Positions 33,407-42,339 of a DNA stretch of 64,000 nt are shown here, piece by piece. A program made the position numbers and the translations under genes. Under the pieces are notes generated by a model. The model was not told the DNA's origin. It ran no database searches and saw only the letters and a list, made by a program, of their open reading frames with translations. Origin of the DNA: JALZAA01 sp035316025 (GTDB lineage Bacteria > Actinomycetota > Acidimicrobiia > IMCC26256 > JACDBD01); assembly GCA_035316025.1 (NCBI GenBank), contig DATFXL010000053.1, positions 12,884 through 76,883 of the forward strand. The letters are read 5' to 3'. The number at the start of each line of letters is the position of its first letter. Positions within the stretch are counted from its first letter, which is position 1.

Positions 33407-35170
33407 ATGCGCCTGCACCCGCCCCGCCGCGAGGTCACGGTCTGCCTCGTTCTGTGTCTCGCGGCGACCTCGTTCCTCGTCGCGCGGCGGACCGGGCTCG
33501 CCGGCGCGGCGCCCGGCGGCTGCGGGGGGTGGCTCCCACCGGTCGAGGGCGAGATCACACAAGCCTTCCGCGCGCCCGCGTTCGCCTATGGGCCGGGCCA
33601 TCGGGGTGTCGACTTCGCCGCCGCGCTCGGCACCCCCGTCCGCGCCGCGGCAGACGGGATCGTCGCGTTCGCCGGGTCGGTGGCGGGATCGCTGCACGTC
33701 GTCGTCGCCCACGACGGCGGCCGGACCGGCGGAGCCCTGACCGCTCTCCGGACCACGTACGCCTTCCTGGCCGGCATCGCGGTCCGCGAGGGCGACCGCC
33801 TCGCGCGAGGCCAGGTCGTGGGCACCGCCGGGAGCACGGGGCCGCTGCACGAGGAGAGCGGGCTCCACTTCGGGGTCCGCCTCGGCGATCGGTACCTCGA
33901 TCCCCGGCAGTTCTTCGAGCTCTGCGACCTGACGCAACTCGTGCGGCTCGTGCCCGTCGACGAGGTTCTGGCCGAGCCCTGGGACGCCGGCCGATCTTCC
34001 GCGCTCGGGTCCCTGACTTCCGGCAGATCTGCAGTCGCGGCAGTCGCCGGCGACCTCGCGGGCGCGCTCGGCGATGCCGACGGAGTAGCGGCCGACGTCG
34101 GGCGTCGAGGCTGGGACGCGATGAGCGACGTTGCCGGCGCAGGAGCGGGCAAGGCGCGCGCCGTCGCCGACGCCGGTACACGCGCAGCGCGCCGCCTGGC
34201 GAGCGTCGCCACCGCGGTCCTGGATCGTTCGCCGGGAGGGATGGCGGCCTCGATCGCGGCGGACGTGGCGGGCGGGGCCGTCGACTGGTGGCGACATCGC
34301 CGCGAGTGCTCGGACGCCAGCGCCGCGGCCGACGGCACCGGAGGCTCCGGCCACATGCTGATGGCCGTCGGCGGCCTCGACTCGGAGGGGGCGCCGAACA
34401 GCCCGACGTTCGGGCTCGACACGCGCGCGCTCGGCTACCTCGACGACGAGGTCACCTACTTCTCGTACGCGCCCGGAGGCGGCGCGTACGACCCCCCGCA
34501 GACCCACGGCGACCTGCGGCGCTCCGGCCGCCGTCTCGCCGAGCAGCTCGAGGAACTGCAGCGCGAGCACCCCGGGCTCGAGGTCGACCTCATCGCCCAC
34601 TCGCAGGGCGGCGTCGTGGTGGACGTCTTCCTCCAGGAGTTCTACGACGCCAGTGATCCCGCATACCCACCCATCGGGACAGTCGTGACGCTGTCGTCAC
34701 CCCACGAAGGCGCGCCGCTCGCCACCGTCGCCGCCGATTGGCGGCGCAGTCCGGTCGGCGACGCGCTGATCGACGCGGCTCAGGGTCGCCTTCCCAGCCC
34801 GCCGGCCGACGCGCCCGCGGTCCGCCAGCTCGACGAGCACTCGCGCTTCTTGCGCGAGCTGTGGCGTGACCACCTCCCCGAGCACGTCGACTTCACCACG
34901 ATCGGCGCGACCGACGACGTGCTGGTACCGGCGACGCAGATCGACGTCCCCGAAGCCAAGAAGGTCGTCGTCGACGTAGGTGGGGGTTCGCTCGACGACC
35001 ACGCCGACATCGGGCGCGACAGCGGTGCGCTCGGTGCCGTGCGCGCCGCGCTCGAGGGTCGGGCTCCGCCCTGCGTCGGCGTGGCCGAGGGTCTACGCGG
35101 CGTCGTCGTTCCGACGTTGATCACCCGAGTCGAGCACGCGCTCGGCGACCTGCCGGTGGTCACACGATGA
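33407..35170 (+). CDS. Secreted LytM (M23)-like domain fused to an alpha/beta-hydrolase
   Basis: A 587-residue protein with a signal/anchor helix (residues about 11-35). Residues 45-170 are an M23 (LytM) fold: the zinc ligands H65 and D69 (GHRGVDF) and H154 are kept. The two catalytic histidines are replaced, F120 in YAFL and G152 in GLHFG, so peptidase activity is unlikely. M23 relatives between xerC and rpsB in actinobacteria (Rv2891) share, as I recall, this degenerate pattern. An Ala/Gly-rich helical linker (about 195-300) joins a lipase-like hydrolase with nucleophile S399 in LIAHSQGGVV, D503 or D504 and H532. The next gene overlaps it by four bases. Confidence 0.85.
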   Translation: MRLHPPRREVTVCLVLCLAATSFLVARRTGLAGAAPGGCGGWLPPVEGEITQAFRAPAFAYGPGHRGVDFAAALGTPVRAAADGIVAFAGSVAGSLHVVVAHDGGRTGGALTALRTTYAFLAGIAVREGDRLARGQVVGTAGSTGPLHEESGLHFGVRLGDRYLDPRQFFELCDLTQLVRLVPVDEVLAEPWDAGRSSALGSLTSGRSAVAAVAGDLAGALGDADGVAADVGRRGWDAMSDVAGAGAGKARAVADAGTRAARRLASVATAVLDRSPGGMAASIAADVAGGAVDWWRHRRECSDASAAADGTGGSGHMLMAVGGLDSEGAPNSPTFGLDTRALGYLDDEVTYFSYAPGGGAYDPPQTHGDLRRSGRRLAEQLEELQREHPGLEVDLIAHSQGGVVVDVFLQEFYDASDPAYPPIGTVVTLSSPHEGAPLATVAADWRRSPVGDALIDAAQGRLPSPPADAPAVRQLDEHSRFLRELWRDHLPEHVDFTTIGATDDVLVPATQIDVPEAKKVVVDVGGGSLDDHADIGRDSGALGAVRAALEGRAPPCVGVAEGLRGVVVPTLITRVEHALGDLPVVTR

Positions 35171-36255
35171 CCGGTGGGCGAGTGCTGGCCACGGCGGTCG
35201 TCACGACGTTCGCGTCCGTCGCCGGCGCTTGCGCGCAGCCTGCGAGCACCGGCCCGGCGCGTGGTGCGACGTGGCGCACCGAAGTGAGCTGGCCGTTCTC
35301 GCTCGGCGTCCGCGGACCCGACACCGTGGTCTCGGGCGGTAGGAACCGGATCCTCGCCCTCGACACCATGACCGGACGTGAACGCTGGCGTGCCGAGGTG
35401 ACACAGGTCACGCACTACGAGCCCGCCCTCGACGACGCGACCGTCCTCGTCAGCGCGGACGATCGTGTCGTCGCCCTCGAACGCGCGTCCGGAGAGCGCC
35501 GCTGGGAGGCGACCGTCGGCGATCATGCCGGCGGCGTCGCGCTGACCCGAGCCGGTTCGGATGTCCTCGCGCTCGTCACCACCGAGCGGGGCATCCTGGC
35601 CGGGCTCGACAACCTCACGGGGCGGGCGCGCTGGTCGGTGCAGGTGCCGGGGGCGATCTGGGCCGCGCCCGCCCCACGCGCGAGCGTCGGCGCCGGCGCG
35701 GTCTTGTGGACAGACGTCGGGCAGCACCTGCGCGTGTTCGACCTCGCGACCGGCGCGGTCCGCTGGGAGGTCACGGTCGCACCGGGAGCGTCGGCCCCCT
35801 TGATCCGGGCCGGCGAAGTCGTGATCGGCGAGGGCGACGGGAACTTCGGCGCCCGTGTGGTGGGGCGTGATCTCGCTTCCGGGACCGAGCGCTGGTCGGT
35901 GCCGGCGCCGGCGTCGTTCGAGGCGGGCGTCACCCCGGGTGCCGCGGGCGACGACGTGGCCGTGTGCGACCACTTCGGGACGATCACGCTCGTCGACGGC
36001 CGCCGCGGCGCGACGCGCTGGCAGACCGCTCTGCGGGCGCCGATCCTCGACACGCGGGTGGTGCTCACGCCGCACGCGGTCGTCCTCCGGACCTACGGCG
36101 GGAAGATCGTGGTCCTCGACCGGGGGTCGGGCCGGCTCGTCCGGCGTCTCGACCCGGGCGGGTTCCCGGTCGGGTTCGGCGTGGGGCGAGGACGCCTCGT
36201 CTTCGCGGTGCGTCTGGCACGACCCGACCGCGTCGAGTCCGAGCGGCTGCGGTGA
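35167..36255 (+). CDS. PQQ-like beta-propeller repeat protein, probable lipoprotein
   Basis: A 362-residue exported protein with a BamB/PQQ-type propeller. Repeats end in the typical ALDTMTGRERWRAEV, ALERASGERRWEATV, GLDNLTGRARWSVQV, VFDLATGAVRWEV and VLDRGSGRLVRRL stretches, about six blades. The N-terminus has a hydrophobic stretch up to AGAC, where C22 could be lipidated; the lipobox is not ideal (A instead of L at -3). The ATGA overlap with the LytM-hydrolase gene means the two are made together, so a common envelope role is inferred. No PQQ-binding catalytic residues were looked for or found. Confidence 0.8.
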   Translation: MTGGRVLATAVVTTFASVAGACAQPASTGPARGATWRTEVSWPFSLGVRGPDTVVSGGRNRILALDTMTGRERWRAEVTQVTHYEPALDDATVLVSADDRVVALERASGERRWEATVGDHAGGVALTRAGSDVLALVTTERGILAGLDNLTGRARWSVQVPGAIWAAPAPRASVGAGAVLWTDVGQHLRVFDLATGAVRWEVTVAPGASAPLIRAGEVVIGEGDGNFGARVVGRDLASGTERWSVPAPASFEAGVTPGAAGDDVAVCDHFGTITLVDGRRGATRWQTALRAPILDTRVVLTPHAVVLRTYGGKIVVLDRGSGRLVRRLDPGGFPVGFGVGRGRLVFAVRLARPDRVESERLR

Positions 36256-36267
36256 CAGGGCCTCCGG

Positions 36268-36273
36268 TACACT
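36268..36273 (+). promoter_or_regulatory. Candidate -10 (TACACT) of rpsB-tsf
   Basis: TACACT lies just after the propeller gene and 118 bases before the rpsB GTG. The leader between contains a possible stem (CTCGG 36282-36286 with CCGAG 36306-36310, and GGG/CCC inside), which may serve S2 autoregulation, but no known leader class was recognised. Confidence 0.35.
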
Positions 36274-36391
36274 GACCAGCACTCGGCTTCGGGTCGCGGC
36301 CCGTTCCGAGAATTCGCACGCCCGCTCCCCACGGTCGTTCGTCCTCCGGACGGGCGCGGCGGGCCGAGGTTACAACCGAGGGAGAGACCCC

Positions 36392-37354
36392 GTGGCTGTC
36401 GTCACCATGAAGCAGCTGCTGGAGGCCGGCGTCCATTTCGGCCACCAGACGCGCCGTTGGAACCCGAAGATGCGTCGCTTCATCTTCGGCGAGCGCAACG
36501 GCATCTACATCATCGATCTGCAGCAGACGCTGGAGCGGATCGACTCCGCCTACCGCTTCATCCGTGGCGTCGTCGAGGACGGCGGGACGGTCCTGTTCGT
36601 CGGGACCAAGAAGCAGGCCCAGGAGCCGATCCAGGAGCAGGCCCGGCGCAGCGGCATGCCCTACGTGAACTACCGCTGGCTGGGCGGGTCGTTGACCAAC
36701 TTCCAGACCGTCCACTCGCGGGTCTCGCAGTTGCGCGAGCTCGAGCGCCTCGTACAGTCGGGCGAGACGGCGCAGATGCCCAAGAAGGAGGCGCTCAAGA
36801 TCACGCGCGACCTCACCAAGCTCCAGCGCAACCTGGGCGGCATCCGCAACCTCGAGAAGCTACCGAACGTCATCTTCGTGATCGACACGAAGAAGGAGCA
36901 CATCGCCGTGACCGAGGCGAACCGCCTCGGCATCCCCGTCGTCGCCATCGTCGACACCAACTGTGACCCCGACGTCATCGATTACGTGATCCCGGGGAAC
37001 GACGACGCGATCCGATCCGCCGCGCTCATGAGCCGTGTGGTCGCCGACGCCGTCGACGAGGGCCGCCAGCTCGCGCAGCGCAAGGGCGTGCGTCCAGCCA
37101 AATCGGCGGAGGCGGAGAAGCCGCCGCCCGACCCCGAGGCGGAGCGGCGCAAGGCCGACGACCAGCGCCGAGCCCGCACCGAGGCGGCCAAGGCGCAGGA
37201 ACAGCGCGAAGCGCGCCTGCGCGACGCCAAGCGGAAGCAGCCCCCGCCGCCCCCCGACACCGCGGGCGACGGGGCAATCGATGGTGCGCCCGATGCCGAC
37301 GACGTGCCGGCCGAGGCGGCCACCACCGAGGGGGGAGGCGCGGGCAATGGCTGA
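36392..37354 (+). CDS. rpsB: 30S ribosomal protein S2 (uS2) with long charged tail
   Basis: A 320-residue uS2. The canonical part includes MKQLLEAGVHFGHQTRRWNP, GTVLFVGTKKQAQEPI, YVNYRWLGGSLTNF and VVAIVDTNCDPDVIDYVIPGNDD, ending near residue 230. About 90 residues follow, with alternating basic/acidic charge, a proline run and an acidic end, probably disordered. GTG 36392 follows GGGAGAG; an internal ATG six codons later is an alternative. The stop region overlaps tsf by eight bases. Confidence 0.95.
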   Translation: MAVVTMKQLLEAGVHFGHQTRRWNPKMRRFIFGERNGIYIIDLQQTLERIDSAYRFIRGVVEDGGTVLFVGTKKQAQEPIQEQARRSGMPYVNYRWLGGSLTNFQTVHSRVSQLRELERLVQSGETAQMPKKEALKITRDLTKLQRNLGGIRNLEKLPNVIFVIDTKKEHIAVTEANRLGIPVVAIVDTNCDPDVIDYVIPGNDDAIRSAALMSRVVADAVDEGRQLAQRKGVRPAKSAEAEKPPPDPEAERRKADDQRRARTEAAKAQEQREARLRDAKRKQPPPPPDTAGDGAIDGAPDADDVPAEAATTEGGGAGNG

Positions 37355-38192
37355 GATCGCCGCGAAGGACATCGCGGCGCTGCGCAAGCAGACGGGCGCC
37401 GGCATGCTCGACTGCAAGAAGGCGCTCGAGGAGTGCGGCGGAGACATCGAGGGCGCCAAGGACTGGCTGCGCACGCAGGGGCTGGCCGGTGCGGCGAAGC
37501 GCGCCGGGCGGGAAGCCCAGGACGGCGCCGTCGACGTGGTCGTCGAGGGCGGCGTCGGCGCCATCGTCGAGCTGAACTGCGAGACCGATTTCGTCGCCAA
37601 AGGCGTCGACTTCCGCGGCACCGTCACCGCGCTGACCGAGCTGGTGGCCGAGCAGGGCGACGCCGACCTCGGGATCAAGCCGTTCGAGGGCGTGACGGTC
37701 GGCGACGCCGTGAACCAGCTCGGCGCCAAGCTCGGCGAAAACGTCTCGATCGGTCGTGTCGCGCGCATCGAGTCCGGCGACGGGATCGTCGACGGGTACA
37801 AGCACATCCAGAACGAGCGGGGCACGATCGGCGTCCTGGTAGAGATCGGCGGCGTCGACGCGTCCGATGCCCGCGCCGGGGAGATCGCGCACGACGTCGC
37901 GTTGCACGTCGCGTCGGCCGCGCCGCAGTACGTGAAGAGAGAAGATGTCCCGGCCGACGTCGTCGAGAAGGAGCGAGCCGTGCTCGAGGAGTTGACCCGC
38001 AACGAGGGCAAGCCCGAGCAGGCGGTGCCGAAGATCGTGGAAGGCCGGCTCAACGGCTTCTACAAGGACACCGTCCTCGTCGAGCAGCCGTTCATCCGGG
38101 AGCCCAAGACCACCATCGGCAAGCTGCTCCGTGAGCTCGGCGATGAGGCGACGGTCCGACGATTCGTGCGGATCCAGGTCGGCGCCGAGTAA
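37347..38192 (+). CDS. tsf: Elongation factor Ts
   Basis: A 281-residue guanine nucleotide exchange factor for EF-Tu. The UBA-like N-terminus with LRKQTGAGMLDCKKALEECG is followed by IVELNCETDFVAKGVDF, which contacts EF-Tu, and two core subdomains ending with LLRELGDEATVRRFVRIQVG. Length and domain order are normal. The start ATG lies within the end of rpsB, the standard rpsB-tsf pair; pyrH and frr follow. Confidence 0.97.
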   Translation: MAEIAAKDIAALRKQTGAGMLDCKKALEECGGDIEGAKDWLRTQGLAGAAKRAGREAQDGAVDVVVEGGVGAIVELNCETDFVAKGVDFRGTVTALTELVAEQGDADLGIKPFEGVTVGDAVNQLGAKLGENVSIGRVARIESGDGIVDGYKHIQNERGTIGVLVEIGGVDASDARAGEIAHDVALHVASAAPQYVKREDVPADVVEKERAVLEELTRNEGKPEQAVPKIVEGRLNGFYKDTVLVEQPFIREPKTTIGKLLRELGDEATVRRFVRIQVGAE

Positions 38193-38224
38193 GCGCGCCG
38201 CGGGCTCAGGAACGAAGGAGACGC

Positions 38225-38974
38225 GTGGGGGAGGCGTCCAAGTACGACCGGGTGGTATTGAAGCTCTCGGGTGAGGTGTTCGCCGACGCCGAGACCGGTT
38301 CGGGCATCGACGCGGGTGTGGTGCAGCGCATCGCCGACGAGGTCGCGGCCGCCAACTCGGAGCTCGGGGTCGAGATCGCCGTCGTCGTGGGCGGCGGCAA
38401 CATCTTCCGCGGCATGCCCGGCGCCGACCGCGGTATGGACCGCGCCCGCGCTGACTACATGGGCATGTTGGCCACAGTGATCAACGCGCTGGCCTTGCAG
38501 GACGCGCTCGAGGGTGTCGGACAGCCCACGCGGGTCCAGACGGCCATCACCATGGCTCAGATCGCGGAGCCGTACATCCCGCGGCGAGCCATGCGCCATC
38601 TCGAGAAGGGGCGGGTCGTTGTGTTCGCCGCCGGTACGGGCAACCCGTACTTCACGACGGACACCACGGCCGCGCTCCGGGCCGCCGAGATCGGCGCCGC
38701 CGCCATCCTCAAGGGCACGCACTCCGGCGTGGACGGCGTCTACAGCGCTGACCCGCGCCTCGATCCCGACGCGGTGAAGTTCGAGCAGGTCACGCACTTC
38801 GAGGTGCTGAACCGGCGCCTCCAGGTGATGGACTCGACGGCAATCACCTTCTGCATGGACAACGAGCTGCCGATCATCGTCTTCGACGTCAGCGCGCCCG
38901 GGAACATCCACCGGGCGCTCGTCGGCGAGCCGATCGGAACGCTCGTCAGCACCGAGAAAGCCGAGGCGCGATGA
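38225..38974 (+). CDS. pyrH: UMP kinase
   Basis: A 249-residue amino-acid-kinase-fold enzyme that phosphorylates UMP to UDP. Motifs are VVLKLSGEVFADAETGSGID, VVVGGGNIFRGMPGADRGMDRARADYMGM (in two parts), FAAGTGNPYFTTDTTAALRA and DGVYSADPRLDPDA. GTG 38225 is set by AGGAG upstream. The last four bases overlap frr (ATGA). Confidence 0.97.
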   Translation: MGEASKYDRVVLKLSGEVFADAETGSGIDAGVVQRIADEVAAANSELGVEIAVVVGGGNIFRGMPGADRGMDRARADYMGMLATVINALALQDALEGVGQPTRVQTAITMAQIAEPYIPRRAMRHLEKGRVVVFAAGTGNPYFTTDTTAALRAAEIGAAAILKGTHSGVDGVYSADPRLDPDAVKFEQVTHFEVLNRRLQVMDSTAITFCMDNELPIIVFDVSAPGNIHRALVGEPIGTLVSTEKAEAR

Positions 38975-39549
38975 GTGACACCGGCGAGGAGATGCGTCAG
39001 CTCGCGTTCGAAGAGTGTCGCGACAAGATGCGCAAGGCCGTCTCGCACCTGCAAGAGGAGTTCGGGGGGATCCGCACCGGCCGCGCGACCCCCGGCCTCG
39101 TCGAGAAGCTCAAGGTCGACGCGTACGGCGCCGAGGTGCCGCTCCAGCAGCTCGCCGGCATCAGCGTGCCCGAGCCGCGCGTGCTGGTCATCTCGCCCTA
39201 CGACAAGGGCTCGATCAAGGCGATCGAGAAGGCGATCCACGCCAGCGATCTCGGCATCAATCCGTCCAACGACGGGCAGCTGGTGCGGCTCGTCTTTCCG
39301 CCGCTGACCGAGGAACGGCGCCGCGACCTCGCGAAGGTCGTGCGCAACCGGGCCGAGGAAGGCCGGGTGGCGGTGCGGAACATCCGGCGCCAGACGCGCC
39401 ACGACCTCGAGGCGCTCGAGAAGGACGGCGACATCTCCAAGAACGATCTCGACCGCGCCGAGAAGGATCTCGAGAAGGTCACACACGTGACGGTCGACGA
39501 GATCGACCAGATGCTCGAGCACAAGGAACACGAGCTCCTGGAGGTCTGA
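38971..39549 (+). CDS. frr: Ribosome recycling factor
   Basis: A 192-residue recycling factor that with EF-G splits post-termination ribosomes. The three-helix bundle and domain II show MRKAVSHLQEEFGGIRTGRA, YGAEVPLQQLAGISVPEPR, AIHASDLGINPSNDGQLVRL and the C-terminal DLEALEKDGDISKNDLDRAE. Its ATG overlaps the pyrH stop. Confidence 0.97.
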   Translation: MSDTGEEMRQLAFEECRDKMRKAVSHLQEEFGGIRTGRATPGLVEKLKVDAYGAEVPLQQLAGISVPEPRVLVISPYDKGSIKAIEKAIHASDLGINPSNDGQLVRLVFPPLTEERRRDLAKVVRNRAEEGRVAVRNIRRQTRHDLEALEKDGDISKNDLDRAEKDLEKVTHVTVDEIDQMLEHKEHELLEV

Positions 39550-39613
39550 CCACGAGGCCGGCAGGGCCGAGGCCCGTGTCAGCCCTATTCGCGACCCCGG
39601 CGAGATCAGCGTC

Positions 39614-39619
39614 TAGCCT
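39614..39619 (+). promoter_or_regulatory. Candidate -10 (TAGCCT) of the cdsA-dxr-rseP unit
   Basis: TAGCCT ends 24 bases before the cdsA GTG, with a GGAAGGGG ribosome site in between. It separates rpsB-tsf-pyrH-frr from the envelope genes cdsA, dxr and rseP, which overlap each other by four bases. Confidence 0.4.
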
Positions 39620-39643
39620 GGGGCTCGGACCGGAAGGGGTGCC

Positions 39644-41221
39644 GTGTCCGACTGGCGCGACGATCACGAGTTCGATCCACTCGATTTCGACGACGAAGAG
39701 CGACCGCCGCACGGCGAATCGGAAGGCGTGCGCGTCCTCGGTCCCGACGGCGAGGCGACACGTCCCGCGCCGCGGCCGATTCCTCGTCGGGGCCGGCGTG
39801 CCGCGGACGACTCCGAGGAGTTCTGGGGGAAGCCCTTCGCCGACACCGGGGGCGGCGCCGATGCCGACGACGATGCGACCTGGTCGGCCTCGTCGCAGGG
39901 CCTGACGGAGCCCGAGTCCCGGCCCCGCACACGCCGAGGCCGGCGCGCCGCGCGTCGCAATGCCGCCGCGACGCCGCCACCCCCGTCGCGCACTCACCCG
40001 GAGCCGCCGCCCGACGTCAACGGACCGGTGCAGCTTCCGCACTGGACCGAGCCGCCCACGGGCGAGGTGCCGAGCGTGATCTCCGGCGAGCAGCCCGCCC
40101 AGCACGACGACGACCTCGAGAGCTGGAGGTCACGGAGCGGGCAGACACCGCGATACCGCACCGACGACAGCGACTGGTCGGAGCCCGACTTCTCGAGTCC
40201 CGAGCTGCTCAAGGACGACTCCTTGGCTCTCGGCGCGTTGCGCGACCGCGATGATGACGACGACGACGACGACGATGACGAGGCCGCGTTCGAAGCCGAG
40301 GTCGCCGCCCGCCGGCGCCGCGGGAACGGCCGGCGCCGGCCGGTGCGCCGCGGCCGCCCGCCCGGGACCCTCGAGGACGACGAGCCGACCGCACCGGTCG
40401 AGGAGCACGGCCGACCGCCCGACCTGGTGACACGGCTGCTCACGGCGGCGGCAGTCGCCGTCGTCGCGCTGATCATGCTGAAGCTGGGGCGAGGGGCGAC
40501 GACGATCCTCGTGGCAGTGATCGTCGGCGCCGCCGCCTTGGAGCTGTACGAGGCGTTCCGGCGCGCCGGCTATCACCCGGCCACGGTCATCGGGCTCCTG
40601 GGGTGCGTCTCGATCGTCGGGATCGCGTACACCAACGGGCTCGACGCCTTCCCGCTCGTCACGATCCTCGTCGTCGCGTTCACGATGCTCTGGTACATGC
40701 TCGAGGTCGTCAAAGCCCGGCCGATCGTCAACATCGCGATCACGCTGCTCGGGTTCGGGTACATCGGGATCTTCGGCGCCTTCGCCGGGCTGCTCCTCAG
40801 CGCGCCCGACGGCACCGGCTTCATCATCGGCCTCGCGCTGTGCGCGATCGCCTACGACGTGTTCGGCTACTTCATCGGGTCTCAGTTCGGACGCAGTCGC
40901 ATGTCACCGCGCCTGTCACCCAACAAGACGTGGGAGGGCCTGGTCGGCGGGATGGTTGCTGCAGTCGTGCTCGGCGGGATCGTCGGAACCCTGCTCGCGC
41001 CGTGGGACGGATCCATCAGCCATGGCCTCGCCCTCGGTCTCGTCGTCGCGATCGTCGCCCCGATCGGCGATCTCTGCGAGTCGATGATCAAGCGCGACCT
41101 CGGCGTCAAGGACCTCGGCACGCTCCTGCCCGGTCACGGCGGCGTCCTCGACCGGTTCGACGCGATGCTTTTCTGTCTCCCGGCCGCCTACTACCTGGCG
41201 ATTCAGCTCAAGATCGTATGA
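39644..41221 (+). CDS. cdsA: Phosphatidate cytidylyltransferase with long disordered N-terminus
   Basis: A 525-residue CDP-diacylglycerol synthase. The catalytic membrane part starts at about residue 262 (VTRLLTAAAVAVVALIML) with several helices and ends with the family signature ESMIKRDLGVKDLGTLLPGH followed by GGVLDRFDAM. The first 260 residues are an acidic, Pro/Arg-rich region without predicted structure, including ten consecutive Asp (residues 203-212). Actinobacterial CdsA proteins often have such an extension, but this one nearly doubles the protein. dxr starts in its stop codon (ATGA). Confidence 0.93.
   Translation: MSDWRDDHEFDPLDFDDEERPPHGESEGVRVLGPDGEATRPAPRPIPRRGRRAADDSEEFWGKPFADTGGGADADDDATWSASSQGLTEPESRPRTRRGRRAARRNAAATPPPPSRTHPEPPPDVNGPVQLPHWTEPPTGEVPSVISGEQPAQHDDDLESWRSRSGQTPRYRTDDSDWSEPDFSSPELLKDDSLALGALRDRDDDDDDDDDDEAAFEAEVAARRRRGNGRRRPVRRGRPPGTLEDDEPTAPVEEHGRPPDLVTRLLTAAAVAVVALIMLKLGRGATTILVAVIVGAAALELYEAFRRAGYHPATVIGLLGCVSIVGIAYTNGLDAFPLVTILVVAFTMLWYMLEVVKARPIVNIAITLLGFGYIGIFGAFAGLLLSAPDGTGFIIGLALCAIAYDVFGYFIGSQFGRSRMSPRLSPNKTWEGLVGGMVAAVVLGGIVGTLLAPWDGSISHGLALGLVVAIVAPIGDLCESMIKRDLGVKDLGTLLPGHGGVLDRFDAMLFCLPAAYYLAIQLKIV
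40250..40279 (+). repeat. GAY trinucleotide run encoding ten aspartates
   Basis: Ten consecutive GAT/GAC codons in the disordered N-terminal part of cdsA, followed by GAG. Such a microsatellite is prone to length change; because the unit is three bases, changes keep the frame. Confidence 0.9.
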
Positions 41222-42339
41222 GCAGTCGGGCGACGAACGTCGTCCTGCTCGGATCGACCGGATCCATCGGGACCCAGGCCCTGGACGTCATCGCTTCGCA
41301 TCGCGACCGCTACCGGGTCGCCGCTCTCGCCGCCGGTCGCAACGAGGAGCTGCTCTCGCGTCAGGCGGCCGATTTCGACGTGACGCCCGACCGGGTGCAC
41401 CTCGGCACTGACGCCGCCGACGCGCTGGCGGCGCTCGCTTCGTTGCCCGAGGCCGACGTCGTGCTCAACGCGGTCGTCGGCTTCGCCGGTCTCCCGGCCA
41501 CCCTCGCCGCGTTGGAGCACGGCAAGCGGCTCGCGCTCGCGAACAAGGAGAGCCTCATCGCGGGCGGGCCCGTCGTCGCCAAGGTGCGCGGCAAGGGCGG
41601 CGGCGAGATCGTGCCCGTGGACTCGGAGCACTCCGCCGTCTACCAGGCGCTGCGGGCCGGCGCCCGGCACGAGGTCCGGCGCATCCTGCTGACCGCCAGC
41701 GGCGGACCGTTCCGTGGCCGGTCGCGGTCCGAGCTCGAGCGGGTCACGGTGGCAGACGCGTTGCAGCACCCGACATGGAACATGGGAGCCAAGATCACGA
41801 TCGACTCGTCGACGCTGATGAACAAGGGCCTCGAGGTCATCGAGGCGCACGAGCTGTTCGACGTCGATTTCGACCACGTCGACGTCGTCGTCCACCCGCA
41901 GTCCATCGTCCACGGGATGGTCGAGTTCACCGACGGCGCGACGGTGGCCCAGCTGTCCCAGCCCGACATGCGCCTTCCCATCGGCCTCGCGCTCGGAGCG
42001 CCCGACCGGCTCGACCAGCCCTTCGGCGCCCTCGACTGGGATCGACTCGGATCGCTCACCTTCGAGCGCCCCGACCTCGAGGCGTTCCCCTGCCTCGGTC
42101 TGGCGTACGCCGCCGGTCGGGCCGGGGGCGGCGCCCCTGCCACCCTCAGCGGCGCCAACGAGGTGGCGGTGGAGGCCTTCCTGGCCGGGCGGATCCCGTG
42201 GCTGGGCATCGCCGCTGTGGTCGAGGAGGTCATGCAGCGGGGTACCGGGAACGTCGGGGAGGTCGCCGACGTTCTCGAGGCTGACAGGCTGGCGCGCGAG
42301 CGCGCTCGGGACGCCGTCGAACGGAGAAGCGCCGCGTGA
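41218..42339 (+). CDS. dxr: 1-deoxy-D-xylulose 5-phosphate reductoisomerase
   Basis: A 373-residue enzyme for the second step of the MEP isoprenoid pathway. The NADPH fold starts NVVLLGSTGSIGTQALDVI. The active site shows LANKESLIAGG, PVDSEHSAVYQAL, LTASGGPFRGR and MGAKITIDSSTLMNKGLEVI. Three genes later ispG catalyses the penultimate step, so this block combines isoprenoid and phospholipid precursor supply. The rseP GTG overlaps the stop. Confidence 0.96.
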   Translation: MSSRATNVVLLGSTGSIGTQALDVIASHRDRYRVAALAAGRNEELLSRQAADFDVTPDRVHLGTDAADALAALASLPEADVVLNAVVGFAGLPATLAALEHGKRLALANKESLIAGGPVVAKVRGKGGGEIVPVDSEHSAVYQALRAGARHEVRRILLTASGGPFRGRSRSELERVTVADALQHPTWNMGAKITIDSSTLMNKGLEVIEAHELFDVDFDHVDVVVHPQSIVHGMVEFTDGATVAQLSQPDMRLPIGLALGAPDRLDQPFGALDWDRLGSLTFERPDLEAFPCLGLAYAAGRAGGGAPATLSGANEVAVEAFLAGRIPWLGIAAVVEEVMQRGTGNVGEVADVLEADRLARERARDAVERRSAA

